DNA from: an uncultured Methanobrevibacter sp.
GTDB lineage: Archaea > Methanobacteriota > Methanobacteria > Methanobacteriales > Methanobacteriaceae
NCBI GenBank assembly: GCA_900318035.1
Contig: ONJC01000021.1
Span: 1 to 51,260 of the forward strand
Reading direction: 5' to 3'
Length of the DNA: 51,260 nt
Shown: in pieces, positions 16,926 to 25,892 of the stretch
Numbering within the stretch: the stretch's first letter is position 1
Layout of the letters: the number at the start of each line of letters is the position of its first letter
The notes under the pieces: model-generated
What the model was told of the DNA's origin: nothing
What the model saw: the letters and a program-made list of their open reading frames with translations, nothing else
The model's database searches: none
Translations under genes and position numbers: made by a program

Positions 16926-19565
16926 TTAAAAATATTTGTTTATAATCTTTTTAGGACTTAACCTGTTTTCTTCATTAAATTCATCAAAACTAACATTAGC
17001 GATAATCTCTACAGTTAAACCGTTTAAATCTTCAAGTTTATCTTCAATACCATAGTTATCTTCCATAAGACTAATGATTTCTTCTTTTTTCATTCCAATC
17101 AGTTCTTCTGCCAATTTGTCAAAGAATGTAACTTGGATATCTCCTGTGTCATCTTCTATTCTTGTAGGAACCATAAGAAGATATTCAGGTTCATCAAATG
17201 TGAATCCGCAGTTGTCACAGACGTATTCATCTTCTGATTCTTCTACACTTTGGTTACAGTTAGGACATCTTTTAAGAAGTACCCTATCAGTGCTTACGTC
17301 TTTTATTGTTCCTGTGACACAGACATTAGTATCATCTTCTAACAATGATTCGATAGTTTTTGGAGTGTAAATTTCAGCCATCAATTCATCAATGGAAGGT
17401 AATTGTTCCAATTCGCTTTCGCTTGGTTCAAGAATAGTAGTGGCTCTTGATACATTAGCTTCAAGACGGTTATCCATATTTAATGCTAAACGTGGATTTT
17501 GCAATTTGATTCCGTCACCGATTTGTCTTTCTTTAAGTGCATCATTGTCCCATAATGCAACCCTAATCGCTCCGGTGTCATCGGCTATTTCAATATTCCT
17601 TACATGACCCTTATCGCCTGCATCCCTGTCAAATTCACGTATATCATTGATTTCAATTATTCTACCGATGATGATAGTGTCCTCTTCGTCCTCATCCAAA
17701 TCTTCAATTTTTTTATTATTGTAAATTGTTTTTTCCAAGGTGGACAGTTCAGGTATAAACATTGCTGATGCCTGTTCTTCTGATAATTTTATGACTCTGG
17801 AACCGCTTCCGATGTTTAAATCAACACTCATCATTCCAAGTCTTGTTCTTGCATTTTCAATCTGATATGCATCGCCGACAACATATTCTTCCTGTGCCCT
17901 TTCATTCCAGAAGGATAACTGGACTTTACCGGACTCATCGGCAAACATGACTGATCTGACAATTCCTACAGAACCGTCATCACGTTGGAATTCATTAACA
18001 TCATTTACTGAAAGAATTCTGCCGACAACATCAATTTCCTTACCTTCATCATCAATTTCAGCGATGCTTCCAATAGGCACCGGCCTTAACTGCTCTTTTA
18101 TGGCTTCGAATTCATCCAGTTCCTCAATAGTTAAATTTTCAGGATTGATTGTGATTTGAGTATTGAAATTAGTATTCATTGAATATCCGCTTTCGGTATA
18201 ATCATCAAAGCGAACATCTCCACCGATAATCTTGACTATATCTCCCTTATTTATCGGTAAAGCAGTGTCATCACCCCAAACAGTGACTCTGATTGAACCG
18301 GTATTGTCTCCAACATCAAAGTTTCTTAACCTTCCTTCGGAATTGTCTGTTTTTCTGAGGAATGTTCTGATATCCTGGAGTCTGACTACAACCCCTTTGA
18401 TGGAAACGTCCTTTTGCTCTGAGAGGTCTCCTATCTGAGAGAATTCCTGTTCGATTTCCGGAACATCAAATTCGCCTTTAATGATTCTTCCATCCCAATG
18501 AGTCAGGGATATTTCAGATTCGCCGTCCCTGTTAATTCTTTCACGGGATTGTGCTGCAAGGATTTTTACTGTATCTCCATCTTCCAATTTTAAATCTTTA
18601 ATCAATTCAACATTCTTATTCCATAAAGTATATGTAATCTTACCGGTTGCATCCTGCAATTCAAGAGAAGCGACTTTTCCTTGTTTTCCATTTTTCTCAT
18701 AGCTTCTGATAGTAGGGATTCTGATGATTCTTGCAATGATATTGACTTTGGTTTCAGGTTCAATATCTGCAATATCAGTAATTGTTTCTTCATAAACAGG
18801 ATATTTTGAAGAATCTTCCTCAAGGTGTGCAATAGATGATCTTGGTCTTAGATTAGCTTCCAGACCTGAATATCCCTCTTTGATGTCAACCATTTTAATT
18901 TGAATAATGTCCCCTTCATTGAATTTATTCAAAAGAGGCATGTTTTGAGTCCAGAAAACACATCTCATTGTACCGGTATTATCCTGAAGTTCCACATTAC
19001 AGACTTCACCGGCCTTGCCTTTACGGGTTTTAAAGGACCTTTTATTGGAAATGGATATTACTCTACCTGTAACATTAACATCCTTGCTGCCGTCTTCCAA
19101 ATCTTTTATAAATTTATCTGAATATTCCGGTCTTTCTGATATTGTTTCAACTTCTTCCACTTTGTCCTGCAATTCACTGACAACCATATTGGCAAAATCA
19201 ACATCACCCATGAATGAGATATCCGCATTTTCTTTTTTGAATACATTCATGCGTTCAAAGAATTCTTCCTGAGTTATCTTGTCTTTTACCTTATCGTAAT
19301 ACTCCTGAAGTTCTTCAGTCATTACAAAGTCTGTATCATCATTTTCTGTAGAATCGCTTTCATCTTCACTAGCAGAGTCTTCACTTGTAACAATTTCCGG
19401 GACTTCAACACCATAATTTTCTAAAATCATGCGTGCCAAATCCAAATCGTTCATAAACTCTACATCACCGTAATTTTCACGTAATTTTTCTATTTCAGCA
19501 TTAAACTCTTCTTCAGAAAGTTTATCTTTAATTTTTTCGTATAATTGTAAAATTTCTTCTTGCAT
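16926..19565 (-). CDS. rpa: Replication protein A (single-stranded DNA-binding), six OB folds and a zinc finger
   Basis: 879 residues. Two copies of a helical motif of about 50 residues open the protein (1-53 and 82-133; compare KIKDKLSEEEFNAEIEKL with KVKDKITQEEFFERMNVF), separated by an acidic Ser-rich linker (61-80). Six OB folds follow, each with a GR(V/I)I...LQD-x-TG-x-(I/M)...W pattern at about 162-240, 272-345, 386-470, 510-590, 628-705 and 747-860. The last contains a C-x2-C-x12-C-x2-C zinc finger (Cys767, 770, 783, 786), as in archaeal RPA. RPA coats single-stranded DNA during replication and repair. The start is supported by GAGGGG six to seven bases upstream. It forms an operon with radA. 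Confidence 0.93.
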   Translation of the reverse strand: MQEEILQLYEKIKDKLSEEEFNAEIEKLRENYGDVEFMNDLDLARMILENYGVEVPEIVTSEDSASEDESDSTENDDTDFVMTEELQEYYDKVKDKITQEEFFERMNVFKKENADISFMGDVDFANMVVSELQDKVEEVETISERPEYSDKFIKDLEDGSKDVNVTGRVISISNKRSFKTRKGKAGEVCNVELQDNTGTMRCVFWTQNMPLLNKFNEGDIIQIKMVDIKEGYSGLEANLRPRSSIAHLEEDSSKYPVYEETITDIADIEPETKVNIIARIIRIPTIRSYEKNGKQGKVASLELQDATGKITYTLWNKNVELIKDLKLEDGDTVKILAAQSRERINRDGESEISLTHWDGRIIKGEFDVPEIEQEFSQIGDLSEQKDVSIKGVVVRLQDIRTFLRKTDNSEGRLRNFDVGDNTGSIRVTVWGDDTALPINKGDIVKIIGGDVRFDDYTESGYSMNTNFNTQITINPENLTIEELDEFEAIKEQLRPVPIGSIAEIDDEGKEIDVVGRILSVNDVNEFQRDDGSVGIVRSVMFADESGKVQLSFWNERAQEEYVVGDAYQIENARTRLGMMSVDLNIGSGSRVIKLSEEQASAMFIPELSTLEKTIYNNKKIEDLDEDEEDTIIIGRIIEINDIREFDRDAGDKGHVRNIEIADDTGAIRVALWDNDALKERQIGDGIKLQNPRLALNMDNRLEANVSRATTILEPSESELEQLPSIDELMAEIYTPKTIESLLEDDTNVCVTGTIKDVSTDRVLLKRCPNCNQSVEESEDEYVCDNCGFTFDEPEYLLMVPTRIEDDTGDIQVTFFDKLAEELIGMKKEEIISLMEDNYGIEDKLEDLNGLTVEIIANVSFDEFNEENRLSPKKIINKYF

Positions 19566-19591
19566 ACCAAACCCCTCATGGAAAAGTTAAT

Positions 19592-19625
19592 TATTATTTT
19601 ATGCTCATACTCTATATAAACTATT
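19592..19625 (-). promoter_or_regulatory. Probable rpa-radA promoter
   Basis: A TATA-like AGTTTATATAGAG (about 19611-19624, minus strand) would start transcription near 19592. That gives a leader of about 27 nt which includes the GAGGGG ribosome binding site. It is the best match in the 161-bp gap. There is no experimental support in the sequence alone. Confidence 0.45.
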
Positions 19626-19691
19626 AGAGAGAGCATTTGATGAGTAATATTTAAACATTATAAAAAAAATTTATTATAAATATAGTCCACC

Positions 19692-19723
19692 TGTGCTCCT
19701 GTGCAAGTGTGCAAATGTGCAAA
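19692..19723. repeat. Four 8-bp tandem repeats (TGTGCNNN)
   Basis: Units TGTGCTCC, TGTGCAAG, TGTGCAAA and TGTGCAAA follow each other without gaps. They end three bases from the stop codon of the sugar transferase. The tract stands out from the AT-rich surroundings. Function unknown; it could be a simple slippage tract in the 3' UTR. Confidence 0.8.
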
Positions 19724-19726
19724 AAC

Positions 19727-21130
19727 CTAATAAGCATTAGGATTTTTCTTTAAAACTGTTTTGATCATTATAGCCAAGTCTAATCCCATGTGCCAGTTTT
19801 CTACGTATTCAATATCATATTCTATACGTTTTCTGATGGAAGTGTCTCCACGGCATCCATGGATTTGAGCCCAGCCGGTTATTCCCGGACGCACTTGATG
19901 CTTGACCATATATTTCGGAACACTTTCCTTAAATTGCTCAACAAAATAAGGTCTTTCAGGTCTTGGACCGACAACACTCATATTTCCTTTTAAAACATTG
20001 AAAAATTGAGGCAATTCATCCACACTAGTTCTTCTGATAAAGTTTCCAACAAAGGTAACGCGGGGATCGCCTTTTGTTGTCCATTCGGATTCCTCTTCGT
20101 TTGGATCCTGAACCTTCATGCTTCTAAACTTATACATCATGAAAGGCTCGGCATTATGACCAATCCTTTCCTGCTTAAATATTATAGGCCCCCTTGATGT
20201 TAATTTAATAGCTATTGCAGTAATCAGCATTATTGGAGATGTTATAATAATTGCTATTATGGCTATTATATAATCTGAAGTGTATTTTAAAAATTTATTA
20301 AACTCGTCATCCAATGGAACGTAGCGTATATTGATTATAGGAATGTCTTCAATCATGTCAACAGACGGTTGAGCCGGGAAATACCTTATATAATCAGGAA
20401 TGATTTCCGCCTTGATTCCGTATTTTTCACAGCTCTGCACAAGTTCGTTGATACGATAATAATATTTTAAAGGAATTGCCAAAACGACACGGTCATATCT
20501 GTTCTTTTCCAGAACAACATCCAAATCCTTAAAAGAACCGATGACTCTTGTTCCGGAAATTTCCAGACCTATGTGTTCGGACCTTCCCAGAATTCCGCTG
20601 ACAACATATCCCAAATAAGGATTATCCTTAATCTTTTGAGCGAAAGTATAAGCCAGGTCATTATCCCCCACAATCAGAATATGTTTCAGATTTCTGTTGT
20701 TGATTCTGATTCTTCTTAAAATGCTTCTAACAACAAACCTTTCAATTATTCCGAAAAATGACCCTATTACAGCCATGAGGAATAGCATGATTCTTGAAAA
20801 GTCCGGCTGATTAATGATAAACAGGATAGACACCAAAATAAAAAATGCCACAATGTTTACCTTAATTATTTGAGTCGCTTCGGAAAATATGTTTTTATAA
20901 GTTCTGCGCGGCTTGTATAATCCGAAAGCGAAATAAAGTATAAGATAAGTAGGGATAACAGCGAAAATTAAAAACATAGTATAGCTATAAAACCCTAAAT
21001 GACCTCCAATCGGACCGAATATTGTTGTATTGAATCTTAACCAAAATGAACAGATAAGAGATAAAGTAATTACTAAAACATCAAGTAAAACTAAACTAAT
21101 ATTTAACAGACGTTGATTTTCCTTTATCAT
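19727..21130 (-). CDS. Exopolysaccharide polyprenyl-phosphate sugar-1-phosphate transferase (WbaP/EpsL type)
   Basis: Membrane enzyme that starts glycan assembly by moving a hexose-1-phosphate onto a polyprenyl (in archaea dolichyl-type) phosphate carrier. About 467 residues from ATG 21130; a TTG four codons upstream is also open. Four N-terminal membrane helices (to about 120) and a CoA/NAD-binding-like middle domain (HILIVGDNDLAYTFAQKI) come first. A fifth helix (about 285-305) leads into the catalytic bacterial sugar transferase domain. That domain shows KLTSRGPIIFKQERIG, MYKFRSM, RRTSVDELPQFFNVLKG, VGPRPERPYFV and RPGITGWAQIHGCRG. It is the last gene of the surface-polymer operon. Confidence 0.92.
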   Translation of the reverse strand: MIKENQRLLNISLVLLDVLVITLSLICSFWLRFNTTIFGPIGGHLGFYSYTMFLIFAVIPTYLILYFAFGLYKPRRTYKNIFSEATQIIKVNIVAFFILVSILFIINQPDFSRIMLFLMAVIGSFFGIIERFVVRSILRRIRINNRNLKHILIVGDNDLAYTFAQKIKDNPYLGYVVSGILGRSEHIGLEISGTRVIGSFKDLDVVLEKNRYDRVVLAIPLKYYYRINELVQSCEKYGIKAEIIPDYIRYFPAQPSVDMIEDIPIINIRYVPLDDEFNKFLKYTSDYIIAIIAIIITSPIMLITAIAIKLTSRGPIIFKQERIGHNAEPFMMYKFRSMKVQDPNEEESEWTTKGDPRVTFVGNFIRRTSVDELPQFFNVLKGNMSVVGPRPERPYFVEQFKESVPKYMVKHQVRPGITGWAQIHGCRGDTSIRKRIEYDIEYVENWHMGLDLAIMIKTVLKKNPNAY

Positions 21131-21189
21131 AGCAATTACCAAAAAAACTAGTTTTATAATATATATTGTCTAATATCTTATTTAACTTT

Positions 21190-22038
21190 TTATTTGAACA
21201 AATTCAAAAATAGCTTTAAAATGCACAAAACAGATATTCCAAAGTAAACGACGATGTTTACAATGAATGATGATTCCTCTGCATGGTGCTTTTTATAATA
21301 AATATACATTGCATGGTAAAACTCATAAATCAGTTTATTTTTCTGTTTTTTGCTGCTGGCGCCTTTAAAATGAGTTATAGAATTTTTGCCGTAATAGACG
21401 ATTTTCCAGCCGGCCTCTTTTATACGGTAACAGAGGTCAATGTCTTCGCCATACATGAAAAATGTCTCGTCAAGCAGTCCCGCATCTTCAAGAGCCCTGT
21501 CTCTTATGAACATGAACGCCCCTGTCAAACAGTCAATTTCATAGACCTCATCGTCGGGCAAATCGGTTAAATTGTAATTGTCATCCTGGCTTTTGTTTGG
21601 AATATGAAACAGCCTGAAAAAAGAATTCTTAACATTTGGAAATGTCCTTTTGCATGCCTTGTCCAGCTCGCCGCTTTCCAGCCTGACCCTGCAGCCGCAT
21701 GCTCCGACGTCGGTGTGTTGTTCCATGTAGCTGTAAACATTTTCCAGAGTATTTTCCCAAACAACAGTGTCCGAATTTAAAAGAAGCACATAATCGCTTT
21801 TAACCTGTCTTAAAGCAAGATTGTTTCCAGCCGCAAACCCGTTATTCTCTTTGGATTCAATGAATTTGACCTTGTCTTTGAAATAATCCTGTAATTTAAT
21901 TAAGCTATCATCGCCGGATGCGTTATCCACTACGATAATTTCATAGGAGAACGGGTAGGAATATCTAAGAACAGAGTTGACGGTATCCCTGGTCAGTTCA
22001 AAGGTCCGATAATTTAAAATTACAATAGACAAATTCAT
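21190..22038 (-). CDS. GT2 glycosyltransferase, rhamnosyltransferase-like
   Basis: 282 residues. The GT-A fold opens with SIVILNYRTFELT and contains VVDNASGDDS (about 35-44) and the nucleotide-sugar and metal-binding LLLNSDT (84-90). The acceptor-side motif YGEDIDLCYRIKEAGW (about 192-207) is typical of WbbL-like rhamnosyltransferases. A hydrophobic C-terminal helix (about 260-280) may tie it to the membrane. dTDP-rhamnose is made by rfbABCD next door, so rhamnose transfer is a reasonable inference. The ATG follows GGTTGAT. Parts of the gene look richer in G+C than its neighbours. Confidence 0.88.
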   Translation of the reverse strand: MNLSIVILNYRTFELTRDTVNSVLRYSYPFSYEIIVVDNASGDDSLIKLQDYFKDKVKFIESKENNGFAAGNNLALRQVKSDYVLLLNSDTVVWENTLENVYSYMEQHTDVGACGCRVRLESGELDKACKRTFPNVKNSFFRLFHIPNKSQDDNYNLTDLPDDEVYEIDCLTGAFMFIRDRALEDAGLLDETFFMYGEDIDLCYRIKEAGWKIVYYGKNSITHFKGASSKKQKNKLIYEFYHAMYIYYKKHHAEESSFIVNIVVYFGISVLCILKLFLNLFK

Positions 22039-22052
22039 GAAAAATCAACCGG

Positions 22053-23012
22053 TTATCTTTTTAAAAATTTAAAAGTGTTAATAATTAATCTATATTCTAT
22101 TTTTAAATAATTTTTTATATTTGCGGATTTGAATTCTGTCTTTTTAATTTTATTCCTTGTGGATAAACCTTCCCTAATTCCGGAAAGATAAACTGAACCG
22201 AATCCTTTCTTTAAAAAGAACAGATATTTTATTAAAAATCCTAAAAACAAAAAGATGAAATTGATAATCTTTAAGGGTATTGGAATGTTTTTATAAACGA
22301 CCCAAACATTGTTTCGAGCGGCAAGCCTTACCTTAAACTCATTATGTCTGCTTCCGCTTGTTGCACTTCCTATATGATACACGACAGCCTGCGGACACAA
22401 AAGGTTTCGATAACCGTTTATTCTGGATCTAAGTGCAAGGTCAACATCCTCCATATATGCAAAAAAGCTATCGTCAAACATGCCCAGCTCATTCAATAGT
22501 GATTTTCGATACATTGCGGCTCCGGCACAGCTTGAAAATATTTCCTTTACCTGCGTGTACTCATCTGATTTGTGATTTTCACCTGTCTTTTTAGTCCAGG
22601 CAAGCAGATTATATTCATCGCCAACGTCATCAATCAAATCCTTATTGTTGTATTGGAGCATTTTGGCCTGAACAGAAAATATGTCTTCTTTTGATGAAAT
22701 CAATTCGACCATGTGCCTGATTGAACCTTTTTTAACTTCAGTGTCGTTGTTTAGAGAAAAAATATATTCATGTTTGGCATTTGAGATTCCCTGGTTAACT
22801 GCAGGGGCGAAACCCATATTCCGTGAATTTTCTATTAGCTTAACAGGGAAATTGAAAGTGCCTTTGTTAATGTAATCTTTACTGTTATCAGTGGATCCGT
22901 TATCTATGATAATTACTTCCCCAATGAGCTCACTGTCATTGTTAAGTGATTCGAAGAAAGTCTTCAAGAACCTTTCTCCATTATAATTTGGTGTTACAAC
23001 AGAAACTTTCAT
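22053..23012 (-). CDS. GT2 glycosyltransferase
   Basis: About 319 residues from ATG 23012; a TTG three codons upstream overlaps the previous gene. GT-A motifs: VSVVTPNYNGERFL at the N-terminus, IIIDNGSTDNS, SLNNDTEVKKGS (the DxD position is NND), and AYMEDVDLALRSRINGY as the acceptor motif. A hydrophobic segment of about 25 residues near the C-terminus (IINFIFLFLGFLIKYLFFL) suggests membrane association. The start lies one base after the stop of the upstream gene, so translation is probably coupled. Sugar and acceptor are unknown. Confidence 0.88.
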   Translation of the reverse strand: MKVSVVTPNYNGERFLKTFFESLNNDSELIGEVIIIDNGSTDNSKDYINKGTFNFPVKLIENSRNMGFAPAVNQGISNAKHEYIFSLNNDTEVKKGSIRHMVELISSKEDIFSVQAKMLQYNNKDLIDDVGDEYNLLAWTKKTGENHKSDEYTQVKEIFSSCAGAAMYRKSLLNELGMFDDSFFAYMEDVDLALRSRINGYRNLLCPQAVVYHIGSATSGSRHNEFKVRLAARNNVWVVYKNIPIPLKIINFIFLFLGFLIKYLFFLKKGFGSVYLSGIREGLSTRNKIKKTEFKSANIKNYLKIEYRLIINTFKFLKR

Positions 23013-23013
23013 T

Positions 23014-23976
23014 TTAATCAATGGAATTTTTAAATCTAAACCACATTTTATAATATAACTTTGGATTTAATAAAAATAATCTTAATTTCAATTTAAATTT
23101 CTTGTCCGGCCCTTCGTATTTTTTCAATTTGGAAAATAAATCCCTTTTCTTCATTTCCCCTATGACCTCTTCAAAATCATAACCGCCATAAAAGAAGTAA
23201 TTCATGTTTCCAAAAATGGCTTTTGGAATTCTGGAATGAATAATCAGGCTTGCCAAATCGTTTTTATCCTTAGATTTATAGAAATCGGCCAGACCTTCAA
23301 AAATGGAAATAATATCAAATCGCCTGAACTCGGTTGTCTTAATGGCTGAATCTGACCTCTGAACATAATAGTAAGTTACTTCATTAGTTACATGAATCTT
23401 ATCGCTGCAGCTCAATGCTTTCAGTGCAAATTCTATGTCTTCGCCATAAACGACCCCCGGAGTGAAGCGAACATTGTTTTTCTTAATAATGTCTGCCTTA
23501 TAGGACAGCTGGAAAAAATTGAATAAGATTGCCATGTTCAGCTCTTTTTTTATGAATTGGCCGGTTGAGATTTCAGTGAAACTGAAGTTATTGGGAACTG
23601 AAATTGAGTCACCCTCTTTTTTTGCAAACTGTACCAAACTGAAATCATAATCGGGGTTGTAGAGTTCAAGTAAATGATTTTCCAGAATATAGTCATCAGC
23701 ATCTACAAAAACCAAATATTGTCCGCTGGAAACGTCGATTCCACGGTTTCTTGCAACACTTACCCCCGCATTTTCCTGATGAATTATGTTATTGTGAACT
23801 TCGCAGTCCCTTAATGTCTCATTGATTATTTCCAGGCTGTTGTCTGTTGAGCCGTCATCGATGACAATGATTTCATAATCATCAAAATCCTGATTAATTA
23901 CTGATTTGAGAGTTGCACCTATATACTCAGCACAATTATAAACTGGTATAATAACACTAACCTTAAAATTATTCAT
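23014..23976 (-). CDS. GT2 glycosyltransferase (WcaA/EpsJ type)
   Basis: About 320 residues from ATG 23976, which has GAGGGT five to six bases upstream and lies one base after the stop of the gene before it. An open ATG four codons further up lies inside that gene and lacks a site. Motifs: KVSVIIPVYNCAEYIGATLKS, VIDDGSTDNS, HQENAGVSVARNRGI, VFVDADD (the DxD metal site) and YGEDIEFALKAL. These are hallmarks of processive or branching GT2 enzymes of capsule and teichoic-acid loci. Soluble or peripheral; substrate unknown. Confidence 0.9.
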   Translation of the reverse strand: MNNFKVSVIIPVYNCAEYIGATLKSVINQDFDDYEIIVIDDGSTDNSLEIINETLRDCEVHNNIIHQENAGVSVARNRGIDVSSGQYLVFVDADDYILENHLLELYNPDYDFSLVQFAKKEGDSISVPNNFSFTEISTGQFIKKELNMAILFNFFQLSYKADIIKKNNVRFTPGVVYGEDIEFALKALSCSDKIHVTNEVTYYYVQRSDSAIKTTEFRRFDIISIFEGLADFYKSKDKNDLASLIIHSRIPKAIFGNMNYFFYGGYDFEEVIGEMKKRDLFSKLKKYEGPDKKFKLKLRLFLLNPKLYYKMWFRFKNSID

Positions 23977-23977
23977 T

Positions 23978-25069
23978 TTAACCCTCATATTTTAATAGAA
24001 AATCAACAACTCTTTTAGATGCTTTACCATCAATTGCATCAAATTGCATCTTAGAAAAGTCTGACATTTTGCTTTCATCAAATTCCCCATTAGCAATAAC
24101 ATCAATCAACTGATTTGAATTGCTTACAACCGGTCCCGGAACGCCGGATTCGAAATCAAAATAAAATCCCCTTTCATTGCTTAAATAACTATCCAAATCA
24201 TAAGCGAAAAATACAATAGGCTTATTTAAAATTGCAAATTCCACCATTATTGATGAATAATCTGTGATTAAAACATCACTAATCAGCAACAGTTCCTGCT
24301 CTGATTTATAATCGCTGCAGTCTATATATTTGCCTTCCGTAGAGATGTCACCGCTGTAGAAATCCTTGATTTTGGGATGCAGCCTTAACGCCAGGACATA
24401 CTCATCACCCAATGCATTGTTGAACTCATCCAAATTCAGGTAATCGAATACGTTATTGTATTTCTCCTCCTCCCTGAAAGTTGGAGCATAAAGAATTATT
24501 TTCTTATCAAAGTCAATATCATATTTTCTGCAGAATCCGGATTTTAAATCATCAGCATCATGGCTTTCAAAGTAATAGTCAGCTCTTGGAAGACCCAACG
24601 GCTTAATCTTATCGCAGGATATCTGAAATGCCTCGCTATAGTAATCCTCAATGTTTTTTGAAGATGTAATCAGGTAATCCATATGGTCTGAAATTTTCAA
24701 AAGCATCTCTTTGGTATCCCCGTCGGCTACAGAACCGCCAAATTTTTTAAAGGCCCCCGGAGCATGCCATAACTGTGTGACAACTGTTTCGCTTTTAAAG
24801 TTCATGAATGCCATAGGAAAAAAGTTATCATTTAAAAATACGTATTTTGAAGTGGCCAAATTTTTAAATCCTTTAATGGAGAGTTTATCCTTATAAAAAA
24901 AGTTAAATTCAAAATTTCCTCTTTTTTCAAATTCTTTTTTAATATAATCCAAATTGCCCTTAAAGGATTCGCCGGAATCGACTATAAATGTGATTTTATT
25001 TTTTTTAATGGGAAATATTTTAAATAAATTAAATATGATTCCATAGATTTTATGCTTAAGATACTTCAT
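23978..25069 (-). CDS. CDP-glycerol:glycerophosphate glycerophosphotransferase-like protein (TagB/TagF family)
   Basis: About 363 residues from ATG 25069; a TTG four codons upstream is also open. The Glyphos_transf (TagB/TagF) family is recognised from TQLWHAPGAFKKFG (about 90-103), YAPTFREEEKYN (about 190-201), ALRLHPKIKDFY and the donor-binding DYSSIMVEFAILNKPIVFF. Bacterial members polymerise or prime glycerol-phosphate or ribitol-phosphate teichoic acids from CDP-activated alcohols. In a pseudomurein-walled archaeon it may add polyol-phosphate to a surface glycan. This is inferred from family and neighbours, and no CDP-glycerol synthase lies in the window. Confidence 0.82.
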   Translation of the reverse strand: MKYLKHKIYGIIFNLFKIFPIKKNKITFIVDSGESFKGNLDYIKKEFEKRGNFEFNFFYKDKLSIKGFKNLATSKYVFLNDNFFPMAFMNFKSETVVTQLWHAPGAFKKFGGSVADGDTKEMLLKISDHMDYLITSSKNIEDYYSEAFQISCDKIKPLGLPRADYYFESHDADDLKSGFCRKYDIDFDKKIILYAPTFREEEKYNNVFDYLNLDEFNNALGDEYVLALRLHPKIKDFYSGDISTEGKYIDCSDYKSEQELLLISDVLITDYSSIMVEFAILNKPIVFFAYDLDSYLSNERGFYFDFESGVPGPVVSNSNQLIDVIANGEFDESKMSDFSKMQFDAIDGKASKRVVDFLLKYEG

Positions 25070-25099
25070 AAAAACCAACAAAGAAACTAGACATCAATC

Positions 25100-25381
25100 T
25101 TAATGGAAAAATTCCATCATGCCCGGAATTGCATTTACCATTGCCTGAATACCTAAAACGAATATTGCAAAACCGCCTATGAAATTAATATATCTTGCAT
25201 ATTTCATGGCAATTCTTGTGCCTAAGGTACCTATCAGAAGCCAGCATACAACGGCTGTTAAACTCAATAGAGCCAAACCAAGAGGATTTACGCAAGCTGC
25301 AACACCCTGTGCAGCCAAAATTAAGTTTTCAATGTTTCCAAAAATCAGCAAAATTGAAAAATTCTTTAAACCCTGATCCAC
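25100..25381 (-). CDS. Small membrane protein, paralogue of the next gene upstream
   Basis: 93 residues from GTG 25381, which has the strong site GAGGTGA about six bases upstream; a GTG three codons earlier lacks one. Three hydrophobic segments are visible, with motifs shared with its neighbour: FGNIENL, a Q-G-V turn (AAQGVAACVNP), IGTLGTRI, and NFIGGFAIFVLGIQAM. I cannot assign a family. The G-rich final helix and a polar residue in the first helix are reminiscent of small half-transporters of the MntP or cadmium-efflux type, but this is only a resemblance. The pair may form a heterodimer. Confidence 0.72.
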   Translation of the reverse strand: MDQGLKNFSILLIFGNIENLILAAQGVAACVNPLGLALLSLTAVVCWLLIGTLGTRIAMKYARYINFIGGFAIFVLGIQAMVNAIPGMMEFFH

Positions 25382-25382
25382 C

Positions 25383-25649
25383 CTATTCACCTCTTACAGA
25401 TTTAATCATTGCCTGCAAACCTAAAGCAAATATTGCAAATCCGCCTATAAATTCAATGAAATCCACATAATTGATAAGAATTTGAGTTCCGAAAGTTCCA
25501 ATAATAAGCCACATTGAAACACATAAAATACTTGCAATACCTAATTTTACCGGATTTATACCGGCAACAACCCCCTGTGAAGAGAGCACCAAATTTTCAA
25601 TATTACCAAATATAATCAATGCAATAAAAGGTAAATATTGTTTAAACAT
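25383..25649 (-). CDS. Small membrane protein, paralogue of the next gene downstream
   Basis: 88 residues from ATG 25649, chosen over an ATG six codons upstream because GGTGAT lies five bases before it. Three hydrophobic helices with FGNIENLVLSSQGV, WLIIGTFGTQI and EFIGGFAIFALGLQAM repeat the pattern of the following gene. The two frames nearly touch (stop at 25383, next start at 25381), so translation is coupled. It is the first gene of the surface-polymer operon, so a role in export or ion balance for that operon is possible but unproven. Confidence 0.72.
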   Translation of the reverse strand: MFKQYLPFIALIIFGNIENLVLSSQGVVAGINPVKLGIASILCVSMWLIIGTFGTQILINYVDFIEFIGGFAIFALGLQAMIKSVRGE

Positions 25650-25671
25650 AAAATCACCATCTCCCATAAAG

Positions 25672-25742
25672 CAGTAAAAAAAATTTACTGTAATTTAACA
25701 TTTACACTAATGAATATTAAAGAATAATAATATATATAATTA
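25672..25742 (-). promoter_or_regulatory. Promoter and leader hairpin of the surface-polymer operon
   Basis: A TATA-like AATTATATATATTATT (about 25727-25742, minus strand) would start RNA near 25705. The leader then contains a perfect 7-bp inverted repeat (CAGTAAA / TTTACTG, 25672-25690) just upstream of the ribosome binding site of the first small membrane-protein gene. So this operon probably has its own start, separate from rfbACB. The hairpin could be a weak regulatory structure. Confidence 0.4.
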
Positions 25743-25892
25743 TCTTTATTTTAAAGAAAAACTCCAAACAAAAATTGAATAAGATAATACAAAAATTAAG
25801 AATTTAATTGAAAATTTTTATACAAGCGTTGAAAAAAATTAATGATAAATAATAAAAAAATAGAAAAAAGAGGCATATTTCAAGTGTAAAAC

